Counted from the stretch's first letter, positions 43,451 through 53,613 are shown. The stretch: DNA of 64,000 nt from Neorhizobium galegae (GCF_017877055.1 NZ_JAGIPG010000005.1:248001-312000), one strand, 5' to 3'. Translations and numbers: made by a program. The notes: generated from the letters alone by a model not told the origin.

Positions 43451-43930
43451 TCAGGCAGCCAGATCTTCGGCTTCGGTGCCCTTGAACATCTTGGCGAGGT
43501 TCAGGAAGCAAATCATGCCGTTCTCGTTGGCGATGATGCCTTCGGAGAAGGACTTGTCGAAGGAGGCAGAGATTTCCGGAACCGGCTGAACCTGGCTCGA
43601 AGGGATGGTCAGGATGTCCGAGACGCGGTCGACGAGCATGCCGATGACCATGTTGTGGACTTCTGCAACCACGATGGCGCTGCGCTCGTTGGCAACCGTG
43701 CTCTTCATGCCGAGCTTGTAGGCAAGGTCGATGATCGGGATCACGGAGCCGCGAAGGTTCATGACGCCGATGACGTCGGCCGGGGCGTGCGGGATCGGCG
43801 TCGAAGGCGCCCATCCGCGGATTTCGCGGATCGTCGTCGTCTTGACGCAGAATTCCTGATCATGGAGACGGAAGGCGATGATTTCCAGCGTTTCGCCGCT
43901 GTAGCTTGTGGAGTTGATCGTCGTAGCCAT
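43451..43930 (-). CDS. cheW: Chemotaxis protein CheW
   Basis: A 159-residue adaptor that links chemoreceptors to the kinase CheA. The fold is seen in LEIIAFRLHDQEFCVKTTTIREIRGW, VIGVMNLRGSVIPIIDLAYKLGM and MLVDRVSDILTIPSSQVQPVP. An ATG 15 bases upstream in the same frame is inside the receptor gene; the ATG at 43930 overlaps the receptor stop by one base (TGATG), so expression is coupled to it. The pairing suggests a dedicated adaptor for this receptor. Confidence 0.95.
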   Translation of the reverse strand: MATTINSTSYSGETLEIIAFRLHDQEFCVKTTTIREIRGWAPSTPIPHAPADVIGVMNLRGSVIPIIDLAYKLGMKSTVANERSAIVVAEVHNMVIGMLVDRVSDILTIPSSQVQPVPEISASFDKSFSEGIIANENGMICFLNLAKMFKGTEAEDLAA

Positions 43931-45717
43931 CAGAATTCTTCCCAACTATCCGTTGCCTGAGCGGCAGCGGCGGCACCCGTTGTGGTCCGCGCGACCGTTG
44001 CCATGAGTTTGCGTGCCGGCGATGCAACGGGTCGTGCATCAGGTCGCGCTATCGCAATCTTATGCGAAGAATGTTGCGCAAATCTAAATCGCGCCAGAAG
44101 ATCGCGCAGGATTTCGGCTTCGCGCGCCAGGCTGTGGCTGGCGGCCGTTGTTTCCTCGACCATGGCAGCATTCTGCTGCGTGTTCTGGTCCATGGAGTTG
44201 ACGGCCTTGCTGATCTCCTTGATACCCGTGGACTGTTCGCGGGCAGCCTCGACGATCGCTGAAACATTGCCGTTGATCTCGTCCACCTGGGACATGATCT
44301 CATCGAGCGCCTTGCCGGTTTCGCCGACGAGCGCGACGCCACGCTTGACCTGTTCGGAGGAGGTCGAGATCAGCGTCTTGATCTCCTTGGCCGCGCTGGC
44401 GGAACGTTGAGCCAGTTCGCGGACTTCCTGGGCGACGACCGCAAAGCCTTTGCCCGCTTCGCCTGCGCGTGCCGCCTCGACACCCGCATTCAGCGCCAGC
44501 AGGTTCGTCTGGAAGGCGATCTCGTCGATCACGCCGATGATGTTGGAGATTTCCCGGGACGACGTTTCGATCTGGCCCATCGCGTTTACCGCGTTGCGGA
44601 CCACGGCACCGGAATGTTCGGCGCTTTTTTTCGCGTGCGAGACGAGGTCGCCGGCTTCTTCCGCGCGTTTGGCGCTGTCGATGACGGTGCGGCTGATTTC
44701 TTCCAGCGCCGCAGCGGTCTCCTCGACGGCCGCCGCCTGCTGCTCGGTGCGCTTGGCAAGGCTGTCGGAAGCCTGGCGGATTTCGCTGGAGCCGCCTGCA
44801 ATCCCTTCGGCATTCTCGCCCACGGTGCGCATGGCCTCGGCCAGTTTCCCGATGGCTTCGTTGAAATCGACGCGGATCTGTTCGAGCGTCGAAATGAAGG
44901 GCTTTTCGATTCGGAACGTCAGGTCGCCGTTTGAAAGGGACGTCAGGCCGTCGGCGATGTCGTCTACGGCCCGAACACGTTCGGTGATGTCGGTCGCAAA
45001 CTTGACCACCTTGAAGACGCGGCCGTCGGCGTCGAAGATCGGGTTGTAGGAGGCCTGGATCCAGACTGCCTTGCCGCCCTTGCCGATGCGCTTGAACTCG
45101 GCGGCAATCGCTTCGCCGCCGGAGAGCTTCTTCCAGAATTGCGGGTATTCGGCGCTGTCACGGAACGACGGCTCGCAGAACATGCTGTGATGCTTGCCGG
45201 TGATTTCCGAAAGCTGATAGCCGAGACAGGCGAGGAAATTCTCGTTGGCGGTCAGGACATCGCCACCGGGAGTGAACTCGATGATGGCCTGGGTGCGCGA
45301 GATGGCGTTGATCTTGCCCTCGTCTTCCGCGGATCGGAGTTTCGCGGCGGTTATGTCGGTTGCGAATTTGACCACCTTGTAAGGCCTGCCGCCTGACATC
45401 ACCGGATTATAGGAGGCCTGGATCCAGATCTCGCGGCCTCCCTTGCCGATGCGCTTATAGGCGGCGGCATCAAATTTGCCGTCGCCGAGGTTTGCCCAGA
45501 AATCCTTGTAGGCCTGTGACTTCACGTAATTCGGGTCGCAGAACATGCTGTGATGCTTGCCGACGATTTCGGAAAGTGCGTAGCCAAGCGTCTTGCAGAA
45601 GTTCTCGTTGGCCGTGAGAACCTTTCCGGATAAATCAAACTCGATAATGGCCTGCGACTTGTTGAGTGCCGCAAGTACTGCTTTCGCGTCAGCGCCTGGG
45701 AGTGAAAGTATGGACAT
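43930..45717 (-). CDS. Soluble methyl-accepting chemotaxis protein with two PAS domains
   Basis: A 595-residue cytoplasmic chemoreceptor with no transmembrane segment. Two very similar PAS domains (about residues 15-115 and 137-240) share TANENF, GKHHSMFC and RIGKGG...WIQASYNP...VVKFATDIT. A short HAMP-like linker leads to the signalling coiled coil, whose hairpin tip is DEIAFQTNLLALNAGVEAARAGEAGKGFAVVAQEVREL. The C-terminus ends SWEEF, the xWxxF pentapeptide that tethers CheR/CheB in enterobacterial receptors. PAS sensing of redox or oxygen is an inference. Confidence 0.93.
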   Translation of the reverse strand: MSILSLPGADAKAVLAALNKSQAIIEFDLSGKVLTANENFCKTLGYALSEIVGKHHSMFCDPNYVKSQAYKDFWANLGDGKFDAAAYKRIGKGGREIWIQASYNPVMSGGRPYKVVKFATDITAAKLRSAEDEGKINAISRTQAIIEFTPGGDVLTANENFLACLGYQLSEITGKHHSMFCEPSFRDSAEYPQFWKKLSGGEAIAAEFKRIGKGGKAVWIQASYNPIFDADGRVFKVVKFATDITERVRAVDDIADGLTSLSNGDLTFRIEKPFISTLEQIRVDFNEAIGKLAEAMRTVGENAEGIAGGSSEIRQASDSLAKRTEQQAAAVEETAAALEEISRTVIDSAKRAEEAGDLVSHAKKSAEHSGAVVRNAVNAMGQIETSSREISNIIGVIDEIAFQTNLLALNAGVEAARAGEAGKGFAVVAQEVRELAQRSASAAKEIKTLISTSSEQVKRGVALVGETGKALDEIMSQVDEINGNVSAIVEAAREQSTGIKEISKAVNSMDQNTQQNAAMVEETTAASHSLAREAEILRDLLARFRFAQHSSHKIAIARPDARPVASPARKLMATVARTTTGAAAAAQATDSWEEF

Positions 45718-46016
45718 TTGGCTCGCTTGCCCCCGTCTGTAAATTCCCGAACTAGCTCAATTTGCCAGCTGCGTCACGAGATAACCGCCTCGCCGCCGGG
45801 GTACTGAGTCTTGCCAAAAATAGCATTGAGAATTTAACGGAAGGTCAATAATTCTGTTTCGGCGCAGCTGTGGAAATTACGTACCCACTTGCCTTTTATC
45901 AAAACTAAGACAGACAAGTAGAATCTGAATTTATATTATCTGGCTGGAATGTCTCTTCGTTTTTTCACTTTCAGCGGCTCTGATTCAGTAATGCAAATAT
46001 AGGCTTACGCCGCATA
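45718..46016. other. Gap upstream of the chemoreceptor
   Basis: Just under 300 bases between the chemoreceptor start and the arginase stop, markedly AT-rich from about 45820 to 46010. It must contain the receptor promoter. No coding region, strong hairpin or known repeat was seen. Confidence 0.5.
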
Positions 46017-46946
46017 TCAAGCCGAGCGGGTGGGACGATCGAGAACGCGTCGGCCGAAAAGACTTGCCGCCAGTTCCACCATGATTCGAGCGCTCTTGCC
46101 GCGGTCATCCAGAAACGGATTGAGTTCGACGAGATCGAGCGATGCGACGAGCCCCGTATCGTGGAGCATCTCCATAATCAAATGCGCCTCGCGGAAGGTC
46201 GCGCCGCCCGGCACTGTGGTGCCGACACCCGGCGCTATGTCCGGATCCAGGAAATCGACGTCCAGGCTGACGTGGAGAAGACCATTGGCGGCGTTCACCG
46301 CCTCGATGACCTGGCGCATGATCGCGGCAATCCCGTGTTCGTCGATGGCGCGCATGTCGAAGACGTTGACGCCGTGATCGGCGATGAGTTTCCGCTCGAT
46401 TTCGTCGACGGAGCGGATGCCGATCTGGAAGACGTTTTTTGGATCGACCATGGGCCGGGCGCTGTCGAGAATCGGTGCGAATTCCGCCTGGCCGGTGAAG
46501 AAGGCGACAGGCATGCCATGGATGTTGCCGGAAGGCGATGTCTCGGGCGTGTTGAAATCCGTATGGGCATCGAGCCAGAGAACGAAAAGCGGCCGGCCGA
46601 TCTCGGAAGCGTAACGCGCCATGCCCGGCACGCTGCCCATGGAAAGGGCGTGGTCGCCACCCATGATCACCGGAATGGTGCCGGCCCTGGCCATTTCATA
46701 GGTCCGGGTCTCGAGCGCGCGCGTGAACGCAGCGACGATCGGCAGGTTTTTCGCGTCTTTTCTCTCCGGCAGATCAGTTGCCGGTTCCGGACGCAGGTCG
46801 CCATTGTCGACTACCCGGAAACCGAGGCCCTCCAGTGCCTTGACGATGCCGGCAAGCCTGAAGGCCGCCGGCCCCATGGCGCAGCCGCCGCGACCGGAGC
46901 CCTCTTCCAGAGGAACGCCGATCAATGTGATGTCTTTGGAGGTCAT
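46017..46946 (-). CDS. rocF: Arginase
   Basis: Manganese enzyme of 309 residues that splits arginine to ornithine and urea. The metal ligands are all present: His in GGDHALSMG, the DAHTDFNTPETSPSGNIHGMP region, and the aspartates of SLDVDFLDPDIAPGVGT. Substrate residues such as the Ser-Gly-Asn-x-His stretch fit arginase and not agmatinase. The ATG at 46946 has GGGAG at good spacing (46955-46959 on the minus strand); an in-frame ATG 18 bases upstream is less likely. It is downstream of tamB on the same strand. Confidence 0.92.
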   Translation of the reverse strand: MTSKDITLIGVPLEEGSGRGGCAMGPAAFRLAGIVKALEGLGFRVVDNGDLRPEPATDLPERKDAKNLPIVAAFTRALETRTYEMARAGTIPVIMGGDHALSMGSVPGMARYASEIGRPLFVLWLDAHTDFNTPETSPSGNIHGMPVAFFTGQAEFAPILDSARPMVDPKNVFQIGIRSVDEIERKLIADHGVNVFDMRAIDEHGIAAIMRQVIEAVNAANGLLHVSLDVDFLDPDIAPGVGTTVPGGATFREAHLIMEMLHDTGLVASLDLVELNPFLDDRGKSARIMVELAASLFGRRVLDRPTRSA

Positions 46947-46990
46947 GCTTTTTCTCCCGAGCAAGCAGGAATGAAACGAAATATGCGAGA

Positions 46991-49900
46991 TCAGTATTCG
47001 CGCTCATAGAAGATGCCGGCCTTGCCGCCTTCGGTGCCGGCGCCGGCCTTGAGCTTGACACCGCGGCCGACATCGAGATTGATCGTCGCTTCGGCGCCGC
47101 TCTCGCCGCCCTGCTCAACCTGGATATAGGTGCGGTTGTTGATGTAGCGGCCGACCGACACGGTGGTCTGGCCGGTCGCATCGGTGTTGATGTCGAGATC
47201 GTCGACGCCGAGATTGTTGCGTAGCGTTTCGAGCAGCGATGCGGAGCCGCCGCCGGCGAGCTGCGCGACGGCGTCGGCCAGCTGGGCGATCTGCAGCGGC
47301 GACAGCCGTGACATCGACTGGCCGAAGATCAGTCGCGCCAGAACCTCGTCCTGGGGCAGGGCGGGCGAGGAGGAGAAGGCGATCGTCGGATCGTTGGCGA
47401 CGCCCGTGACTTTCACCGTGATCGTCGTCGCGGCGGAGGTGGTGTTCGCCTCCATGTTGAGAACCGGGATCAGGCCGCCGCCGAAGGTTATGTCCCCATC
47501 GGTGAAATCCATTCGTTTGGCGAGGATCACGATACGGCCGCGGCGCATCTTGAAGCCACCGGCGACGACCGGTGCGATCGCCGTACCCGTTACGGTCAGG
47601 TCACCGCCGAGCTCGGCGTCAATACCGCGACCGCGCACGAAGATGCCGTTCGGCGCGCTGATCTGAAGGTTGAGGGCGATCGGGTTCGAACTGCCGCTGG
47701 CGCTCTTCGGCCGCAGCTTTTCCATCTGCCTCAGCACGTCGGGCGGGGCATTACGATGGCGGATATCGATGGCGGAAAGCGAGGTCGGCAGGCGGGCGGG
47801 CACGGTGATCGCCGCCTTGGTCAGCGTCACGCGTCCTCCGAGGACGGGGCCTGACGTCAGCGGGCCGGTAATGGTCAGGGCGCCGTCGGCGGTCGCGGCA
47901 AAGAGCGCGCCATCGGCGTAGGATGCCTGAGCAAGGGTGATCTTCAGATCGGCCGGAAAGCCTGAACCGGGCGCGATGCCGACCGAGCCCTGGACCGAGA
48001 CCGTGCCACCGCCCGAGAGCTTGCCGGAGAGCCTGGAAATATTGGCGCTCTTGCCGTCGAAGGCAACATTGGCGGCAAGATCCGTCAGGGCGAGGTTACG
48101 GCGAACATCCACCAGTCGGGCGCCCGACGAGGATGCGGTGCCGGTGATCGCCGGCGCCGCCGCCGTGCCGCCGATCGCGAGGTCGACATTGCCGGTGCCT
48201 TCCAGGACGAAGCCTTGCGCCGCCATCTGTCCGGCGAGAATCGAGAAGGGCAGTTTCCCACTGAATTTCAGATTAAGCGGTTTCTCGCCTGCGAGCGAAA
48301 CCGAGCCGCCGCCCGACAACGAAACGCCGCCGCCGCCCGAAAGGCGGGTGTCGACGGTGACAGTGCCGTTCTGAAACGTGCCACCGGCGGTGATGTCGAA
48401 AGCGGCGACCCCGGCGGATGTGGTCTGCGCGACGCCGGCATCGGCCCAGCGCAGATCATAACGGACGGCGGGAGCTTGCGGCGTTCCCGTCGCGGTCACC
48501 GTGCCGGAAATCGTGCCGCGAGCGCCGAGGCTCGGCGCAAACGCGTTGACCAGGCTGGCGGGCACCGCATTGGCGCGGGCGTTGATGTCGAGTGCGGGAA
48601 TGCCGTCCTTCAGGATAACCTTGCCGGCAGCCGAGAGATCGAGACCGCCGGAGCCTGTCAGGCGGGTCTTGTCTAACGTGACTGTTCCGTTGGCGAAGCT
48701 GCCGCTTGCCTGGACTCGAAACGGACTGATGCCAGCATCGCGCGACTGGCGAAGCTGTGCATCACTCCATTCTAAATCGTAGCGTATGGCAGGGGCAGAC
48801 GCGGCGCCGGTGGCGTTGATCGTGCCGGAAATGGTGCCGGCAGCATTGATCGCGGGGACGAACGCGTTGATGAGATTGGCGGGCAGCGCCTTGATATTGG
48901 CGGTGAGGTCCAGCGCCGTGCCGGCCGTGCCGTTGACGGTAACGCTGCCGGCCCCGGTTGAGATGGTCAGATCGGCAAGACGCGCACCGCCGTTGGCGAC
49001 CGCGATACGGGTCGGCGCGGCAAGCCGGACCGCGATGCTGCGGGGCGCCGCGGTGAAGCTCTGGATGCCGACCGAGATATCGGTACCGGTCTGGATATCG
49101 CCAACCGCAGTCAGTGGTGCGTTGTCATACTGGGCGGCGAGATTGAAATTGGTCCGGTTGCCGCCCTGGCTGACGCCGAGGTTGACGTCGTTGATGCCGA
49201 CCGAGCCGGCACCGATCCGAGTGGCGCGGACCATACCCTCGGCCGCAATCGTCTTGATGTCGGCAATGGCGAGATCGATATTCGGTTGGGCGATCTCGAT
49301 CGTGCCGCGGCGAAGTGCCTTGCCGGAAGCCCGGATGACGGCGCCGGCCTTGCCGCCCGTATTGCTGAACATCACCGTTCCCTTCAGATCGCCCTGGGCC
49401 TGCTGGGCGGCAAGGGCTGCGAGCAGGGAGACATCCGGGAAGTCGAAAGCGAGCTGGCCTTCCGGCAGGAAGGCGGGAGAGAAGTTCAAGGCGCCGGTCA
49501 GCTTGTTCGGACCGATCTCGGCGGTGATTGCCGGCGCGCTGGTGCGGCCCTGGACGGAAGCGAGGTCGGCATTGACGCGGATCGGCTGGCCATCGAGCGA
49601 ACCCGTGCCGGTCAGCTTGCCCTTGGGGGCATTCGGATCGGCGGTGCCTTCCAGGATGAAACTCATGTCCTGGAGCTTGCGGCCGACCAGCCGCGCGTCG
49701 GCGGAATTGAGCACGGCCCGGACGGCCATTGCGGTCAACGGCCCCTTGGCGGAGATGTCGAAACCGGCCGCCCCCTCGGCTTCCGGCAGCCAACGCTTCA
49801 GATCCGGCACGCGGCCGGCCAGGCGCCCGGTGACAGTCCGATTGTCGAGCAGCATATTGCCGTGCGCTTCGATGGCGTTCGAGCGCATCACGAAGTTCTC

Positions 49901-51490
49901 GAGGCTGACGCGGCCGCCGCTCACCATGTTGACGTAGCCTTCGGCCGAAAGCTTGCCCTCGAATTTCGAAACTAGCCCCGGCGGCAGAACGGCGGGATTG
50001 GCAAAAACCCGGAAATTGCCGGTGACTGCCTGTTTCGACATGTCGTAAGCGCCGGAAAGCGTGCCGTTCACATTGCCGCTATCGAAGGTCGCTGCATCCA
50101 GGCCGATCGCCGGTGGCGCGAGCCTGAGCGGCGCATCCAAAGTCACCGGCCCGCGGATCACCCGGTCAAGAGCGTCGTTGGTGAAATCCGTGCGGGCGAC
50201 GGTGAAGCGGCTGCGGATGCTGCCCGAACGGCTGATGAGGTTGAGATCTTCGCTTTCCGCCTGCAGGCGGATCTGGCCGAAGCGGCCCTGCGGCAGTTCG
50301 GCGGCGCTGAGTGCAGCCGTCGCGTTGAAGCGCGCCGAGACGGCCGCTCCGGTCAGCGTGAAATTGATGCTTTCGAAGGAGAAGCGGCTCTCCTGTCCGT
50401 TGATCGGCCAGACGAAGTCGACCGGCCCCTTCACGCCGTTGAGGCTGGCGGTGAGGCTGTTGTCGCCCGTCGGGTCCCAGGCCCCCTTGGCAGCGATCTT
50501 CACGGCGCCGGAGGTGAGATCGCCGCGTTCGATATCCACCCGGCCGGAGGGCGCATAGATTGCAGCAATGTTGATATCGGTCGTGCCGCCGAACAGCGGA
50601 CGAAAGGCAGGCGGGAGAAGCGTCGACAACTGGCCGCCGCCGGTCACCTCCACCCTGTGCCTGCCGTTTTCGACCAGCAAATGTTTGCCGTCGACCGCGA
50701 TGACGGGCGTGCCGCCGACGCTGCCCTGCAACTTTCCGGCCCAGTCGGAAAGAGGTCCTTCGCCATCGAGCGCCAGCTCGACCGCCGGAGTGCCGGGAAG
50801 ACGCAGAAGGCGGGCGAGCAGGCCGCCCTGCGGCTCGGACACGGCAGCCTTGAGTGTCAGGCGATTTTCGGACGGCGCGTAAACCACGTCGGCAGATGCC
50901 TTGGCATCCGGCTCGTCCTTGCGGGTTGCCTGCAGATCGAGCGAAATGTCAGGCCCCGTCGCGTCGATCGATCCCTTCACCGAAAGAGAGAAATCCCGCC
51001 CCGAAAAGGCCTGGGAGAGATTGATATCCGGCAGGTCGATCTGCGCCACGCGGATGCCGACGGGCAAGGGCGATCCGGAAGAGCCCGTCGATGTCGTTTG
51101 TGTCGTGGCGGGCGCTTTCGGCGGCCGCGGCGCACGGATGAAGTTGACGGTGTCAGCTGAAATATGTTCGGCGCGGAAGACCCCCGTCACCAGGGACGTC
51201 GGCGACCAATCGATCTTGATCCCGCCGATCTGGGCATAGGGGCCTGCGTCGTCGGACAATGTAAGGGCATCGATACGCAGGTCGCCGGTCAGCAAGCCTT
51301 CCGGGGGCGTGAAGGAGATGCCGCGGTCAGGCGTGGAGACGATGGCGGAAATGCGGTCTGCGGCGACGCGCCCGCCGACCGGGGTGAGGGCGACAAAAAG
51401 GACGACGCCCAAGGCCATGACGAACAGGATCGCGACCACGCCAAGCGCGGCCTTCAAGATCCATTTCAACAGGCGAACCATCAGCATCAT
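46991..51490 (-). CDS. tamB: Translocation and assembly module protein TamB
   Basis: A 1499-residue AsmA/TamB-type bridge protein anchored in the inner membrane by one N-terminal helix (about residues 9-33) and extending through the periplasm as a beta-taco. The body is low-complexity, repeated beta sequence; the conserved DUF490 domain at the C-terminus contains FSSSPALPQDEVLARLIFGQSMSRLSPLQIAQLADAVAQL and the end VKLKAGAGTEGGKAGIFYEREY. Two adjacent modules of about 107 residues are near-duplicates. Upstream tamA makes this the TAM pair for outer-membrane assembly or lipid transport. Confidence 0.93.
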   Translation of the reverse strand: MMLMVRLLKWILKAALGVVAILFVMALGVVLFVALTPVGGRVAADRISAIVSTPDRGISFTPPEGLLTGDLRIDALTLSDDAGPYAQIGGIKIDWSPTSLVTGVFRAEHISADTVNFIRAPRPPKAPATTQTTSTGSSGSPLPVGIRVAQIDLPDINLSQAFSGRDFSLSVKGSIDATGPDISLDLQATRKDEPDAKASADVVYAPSENRLTLKAAVSEPQGGLLARLLRLPGTPAVELALDGEGPLSDWAGKLQGSVGGTPVIAVDGKHLLVENGRHRVEVTGGGQLSTLLPPAFRPLFGGTTDINIAAIYAPSGRVDIERGDLTSGAVKIAAKGAWDPTGDNSLTASLNGVKGPVDFVWPINGQESRFSFESINFTLTGAAVSARFNATAALSAAELPQGRFGQIRLQAESEDLNLISRSGSIRSRFTVARTDFTNDALDRVIRGPVTLDAPLRLAPPAIGLDAATFDSGNVNGTLSGAYDMSKQAVTGNFRVFANPAVLPPGLVSKFEGKLSAEGYVNMVSGGRVSLENFVMRSNAIEAHGNMLLDNRTVTGRLAGRVPDLKRWLPEAEGAAGFDISAKGPLTAMAVRAVLNSADARLVGRKLQDMSFILEGTADPNAPKGKLTGTGSLDGQPIRVNADLASVQGRTSAPAITAEIGPNKLTGALNFSPAFLPEGQLAFDFPDVSLLAALAAQQAQGDLKGTVMFSNTGGKAGAVIRASGKALRRGTIEIAQPNIDLAIADIKTIAAEGMVRATRIGAGSVGINDVNLGVSQGGNRTNFNLAAQYDNAPLTAVGDIQTGTDISVGIQSFTAAPRSIAVRLAAPTRIAVANGGARLADLTISTGAGSVTVNGTAGTALDLTANIKALPANLINAFVPAINAAGTISGTINATGAASAPAIRYDLEWSDAQLRQSRDAGISPFRVQASGSFANGTVTLDKTRLTGSGGLDLSAAGKVILKDGIPALDINARANAVPASLVNAFAPSLGARGTISGTVTATGTPQAPAVRYDLRWADAGVAQTTSAGVAAFDITAGGTFQNGTVTVDTRLSGGGGVSLSGGGSVSLAGEKPLNLKFSGKLPFSILAGQMAAQGFVLEGTGNVDLAIGGTAAAPAITGTASSSGARLVDVRRNLALTDLAANVAFDGKSANISRLSGKLSGGGTVSVQGSVGIAPGSGFPADLKITLAQASYADGALFAATADGALTITGPLTSGPVLGGRVTLTKAAITVPARLPTSLSAIDIRHRNAPPDVLRQMEKLRPKSASGSSNPIALNLQISAPNGIFVRGRGIDAELGGDLTVTGTAIAPVVAGGFKMRRGRIVILAKRMDFTDGDITFGGGLIPVLNMEANTTSAATTITVKVTGVANDPTIAFSSSPALPQDEVLARLIFGQSMSRLSPLQIAQLADAVAQLAGGGSASLLETLRNNLGVDDLDINTDATGQTTVSVGRYINNRTYIQVEQGGESGAEATINLDVGRGVKLKAGAGTEGGKAGIFYEREY

Positions 51491-51518
51491 GCCCTGAGCG
51501 TTACCCTTTCACTGCCTT

Positions 51519-53450
51519 TCAGAATGCCTGTCCTATGCCCGCATAGATACCGTACTGGCTACCGCCGTCATAGCGCTGCAACGGAATTGCAACGTCCAAT
51601 CTGAGCGGTCCGAAAGGCGTGGCATATCTCACGCCGATCCCCGCACCAGCACGTATATCAGAAAAATCGGGCACGATTCCGGTCGATACCGTACCAATGT
51701 CGACAAAAGGTACAATGCCTATGTTTTCTGACACTTTTACTCTCACTTCGAAAGATCCCAGCGTATAAGAGCGCCCGCCCGTGGCTTCATCGGCGCTGTT
51801 ATAGGGCGAAATTTCCCGATAGGCGTAGCCGCGCACCGATCCGCCACCGCCGGCGAAGAATCTGCGTGTCACCGGAATTCTTTCAAGGTCGCTTCCGCCG
51901 ACCAGTGTTCCGGCGGCCAGACGGGCGGCCAGCACGACGCCGTCCTCTTGTCCGAGGCCGAGATAGCCCGAGATCGAGCCCTCGAAGGAGGAGAAGATCG
52001 TGCCATCCATGAGCTCGTAGCTCGGCTTGGCGGAGAGGGTTGCGTAATATCCCTTGGTCGGGTCGAGCTTGTTGTCCCGCGCATCGCGCTCGAAGCTGAC
52101 CGGCAGGCTGAGTGTGAGATACTGGTTGTTGCCGAACGCATCGTCGGCGTCGATATAGGCGATCTCACCGCCACCCTTTAGCTTGTCGGTCTCGTTCAGT
52201 TCGTAGGTGATGCCGGCCGAGTAGATGATGGTCTGCGCCTCGTAGACGTCAGGCGTCTCGCTCTTGGCTTCCAGACGGGATTCGAAGGTTGCCTCCGGCA
52301 CGAAAGCGCCAGGCTTGGTGAAGATGATCCCGGCGGAATAATCGAAGGTGGTAACATCGGTGGTGGCGCCGATACCGGACACCTTGCCTTCGATGCGCAG
52401 CGATTCGGCTTCCCCGAAGAGGTTGCGGTGGCCCCAGTAGCCTTCGAGGCCGGCGCCGTCGATCGAGGAATATTCGGCGCCGAAGCCGAAATAGCGATGC
52501 TTGCCTTCCGACACCTCGATCGTCAGCGGCAGCGAACCGTCCGGCGCCAGCTTCTCCGCTTCGTGGATCGTCACGCTGGAAAAGACGCCGAGCTCGCGCA
52601 GGCGATCATTGGCTTTCTTCAACTGCACGGGCGAGTATTGGCCGTGTTTGTCGAGTCGCGAATACCGGCTGATGAAGGCGGCATCAACGGTGCGCGAGCC
52701 CTTCACCGCGACGGTTCCGAACGGGGCAACGGGGCCGCCGATCGCGCCGAGCACCACGTTGACCGTGTTGGTGCGGTGATCGGCCGTCACCTGCCGCTCC
52801 GTCAGCTTTGCGAGCGGCCGGCCCTCGTCCTTCAGATCGACGAGAAGCTGTTGGCTGGCCTTCAGGATCAGCCGGGAACCCGCCGCACCGCCGGCAACGA
52901 GGTCATATTTTTCCGGATCGCGGCCGACGGCGTCTCCCTCGAAACGGACCGAGCCGAGTTTGAAGGCGGGGCCGGGATCGATGCGGACGGTGACCGGCAC
53001 GGGTGCCGCGTGGTCGAATGTGGGGTTGGGCGGCAGGCGGTCGATATCGGTTCCGGCGACGGAGATATGCACGGTGCCGCCGTAACGGGCCTCTTCGTAG
53101 AGCACGGCGATCAGCCGGTCGCGGTCTTCGCGCGCCTTGATGATGACGCCGAGATCGCCGGAGACGGGCTGCTTTTCGTCGGCGATCAGGGAGGCGGCGG
53201 ATTCGAGGCGCTTCCTGAGGTCCTTGTCCGCGTCGCCGGCTTCAAGCGTCGCGTCGTAACGAACGGGATCGATGACCTCGACCTTGTCTTCGTCGTCGCC
53301 GAACAGCGTGATGCCAAAGAGTTTGAAAGCGTAGGCCTGGCCGGAAAGCGGCGGGAAAACAAGAAGCAGCACGGCGAGCATTGCGGCGTTGCCTGCTCCC
53401 CTCAGCTTCCGTTTTTCTGTCCGCCCAGTGTTTTCGTTCCGCATACGCAA
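51519..53450 (-). CDS. tamA: Translocation and assembly module outer membrane protein TamA
   Basis: A 643-residue Omp85-family protein. A signal peptide (hydrophobic AMLAVLLLVFPPLSG, cleaved after AYA) is followed by POTRA domains up to about residue 320 and then a 16-strand barrel. The lid-lock motif is GGGGSVRGYAYREISP near residue 530, and the barrel ends GPLRLDVAIPLQRYDGGSQYGIYAGIGQAF with the C-terminal phenylalanine signature. It works with TamB, whose gene begins 28 bases downstream. A terminator for the next upstream gene lies before it. Confidence 0.93.
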   Translation of the reverse strand: MRMRNENTGRTEKRKLRGAGNAAMLAVLLLVFPPLSGQAYAFKLFGITLFGDDEDKVEVIDPVRYDATLEAGDADKDLRKRLESAASLIADEKQPVSGDLGVIIKAREDRDRLIAVLYEEARYGGTVHISVAGTDIDRLPPNPTFDHAAPVPVTVRIDPGPAFKLGSVRFEGDAVGRDPEKYDLVAGGAAGSRLILKASQQLLVDLKDEGRPLAKLTERQVTADHRTNTVNVVLGAIGGPVAPFGTVAVKGSRTVDAAFISRYSRLDKHGQYSPVQLKKANDRLRELGVFSSVTIHEAEKLAPDGSLPLTIEVSEGKHRYFGFGAEYSSIDGAGLEGYWGHRNLFGEAESLRIEGKVSGIGATTDVTTFDYSAGIIFTKPGAFVPEATFESRLEAKSETPDVYEAQTIIYSAGITYELNETDKLKGGGEIAYIDADDAFGNNQYLTLSLPVSFERDARDNKLDPTKGYYATLSAKPSYELMDGTIFSSFEGSISGYLGLGQEDGVVLAARLAAGTLVGGSDLERIPVTRRFFAGGGGSVRGYAYREISPYNSADEATGGRSYTLGSFEVRVKVSENIGIVPFVDIGTVSTGIVPDFSDIRAGAGIGVRYATPFGPLRLDVAIPLQRYDGGSQYGIYAGIGQAF

Positions 53451-53554
53451 ACTGCTGTGGATTCCCCCGGCTGGAAGCCTTCATAGCATCCGACGAAGCG
53501 GACTATCTAACTGCAAAAGACGAAGCCGGGTACCCCTTCGTGATGATTTCATGA

Positions 53555-53584
53555 AAGAAAAAGCCCCGGAGCGTGCTCCGGGGC
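53555..53584 (-). terminator. Intrinsic terminator of the glycine-zipper lipoprotein gene
   Basis: Perfect 10-base arms GCCCCGGAGC and GCTCCGGGGC with a 2-base centre. On the minus strand the stem is followed by TTTTTCTT. It lies 29 bases after the lipoprotein stop and separates it from tamA. Confidence 0.88.
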
Positions 53585-53613
53585 CACAGTCTTTCCTGCA
53601 ATCCACGCGTTTA

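Noticed and set aside
48786..49937. A 383-residue plus-strand frame opposite tamB
   Set aside because: Low-complexity Ala/Pro/Arg sequence mirroring repetitive tamB; no ribosome binding site or family.
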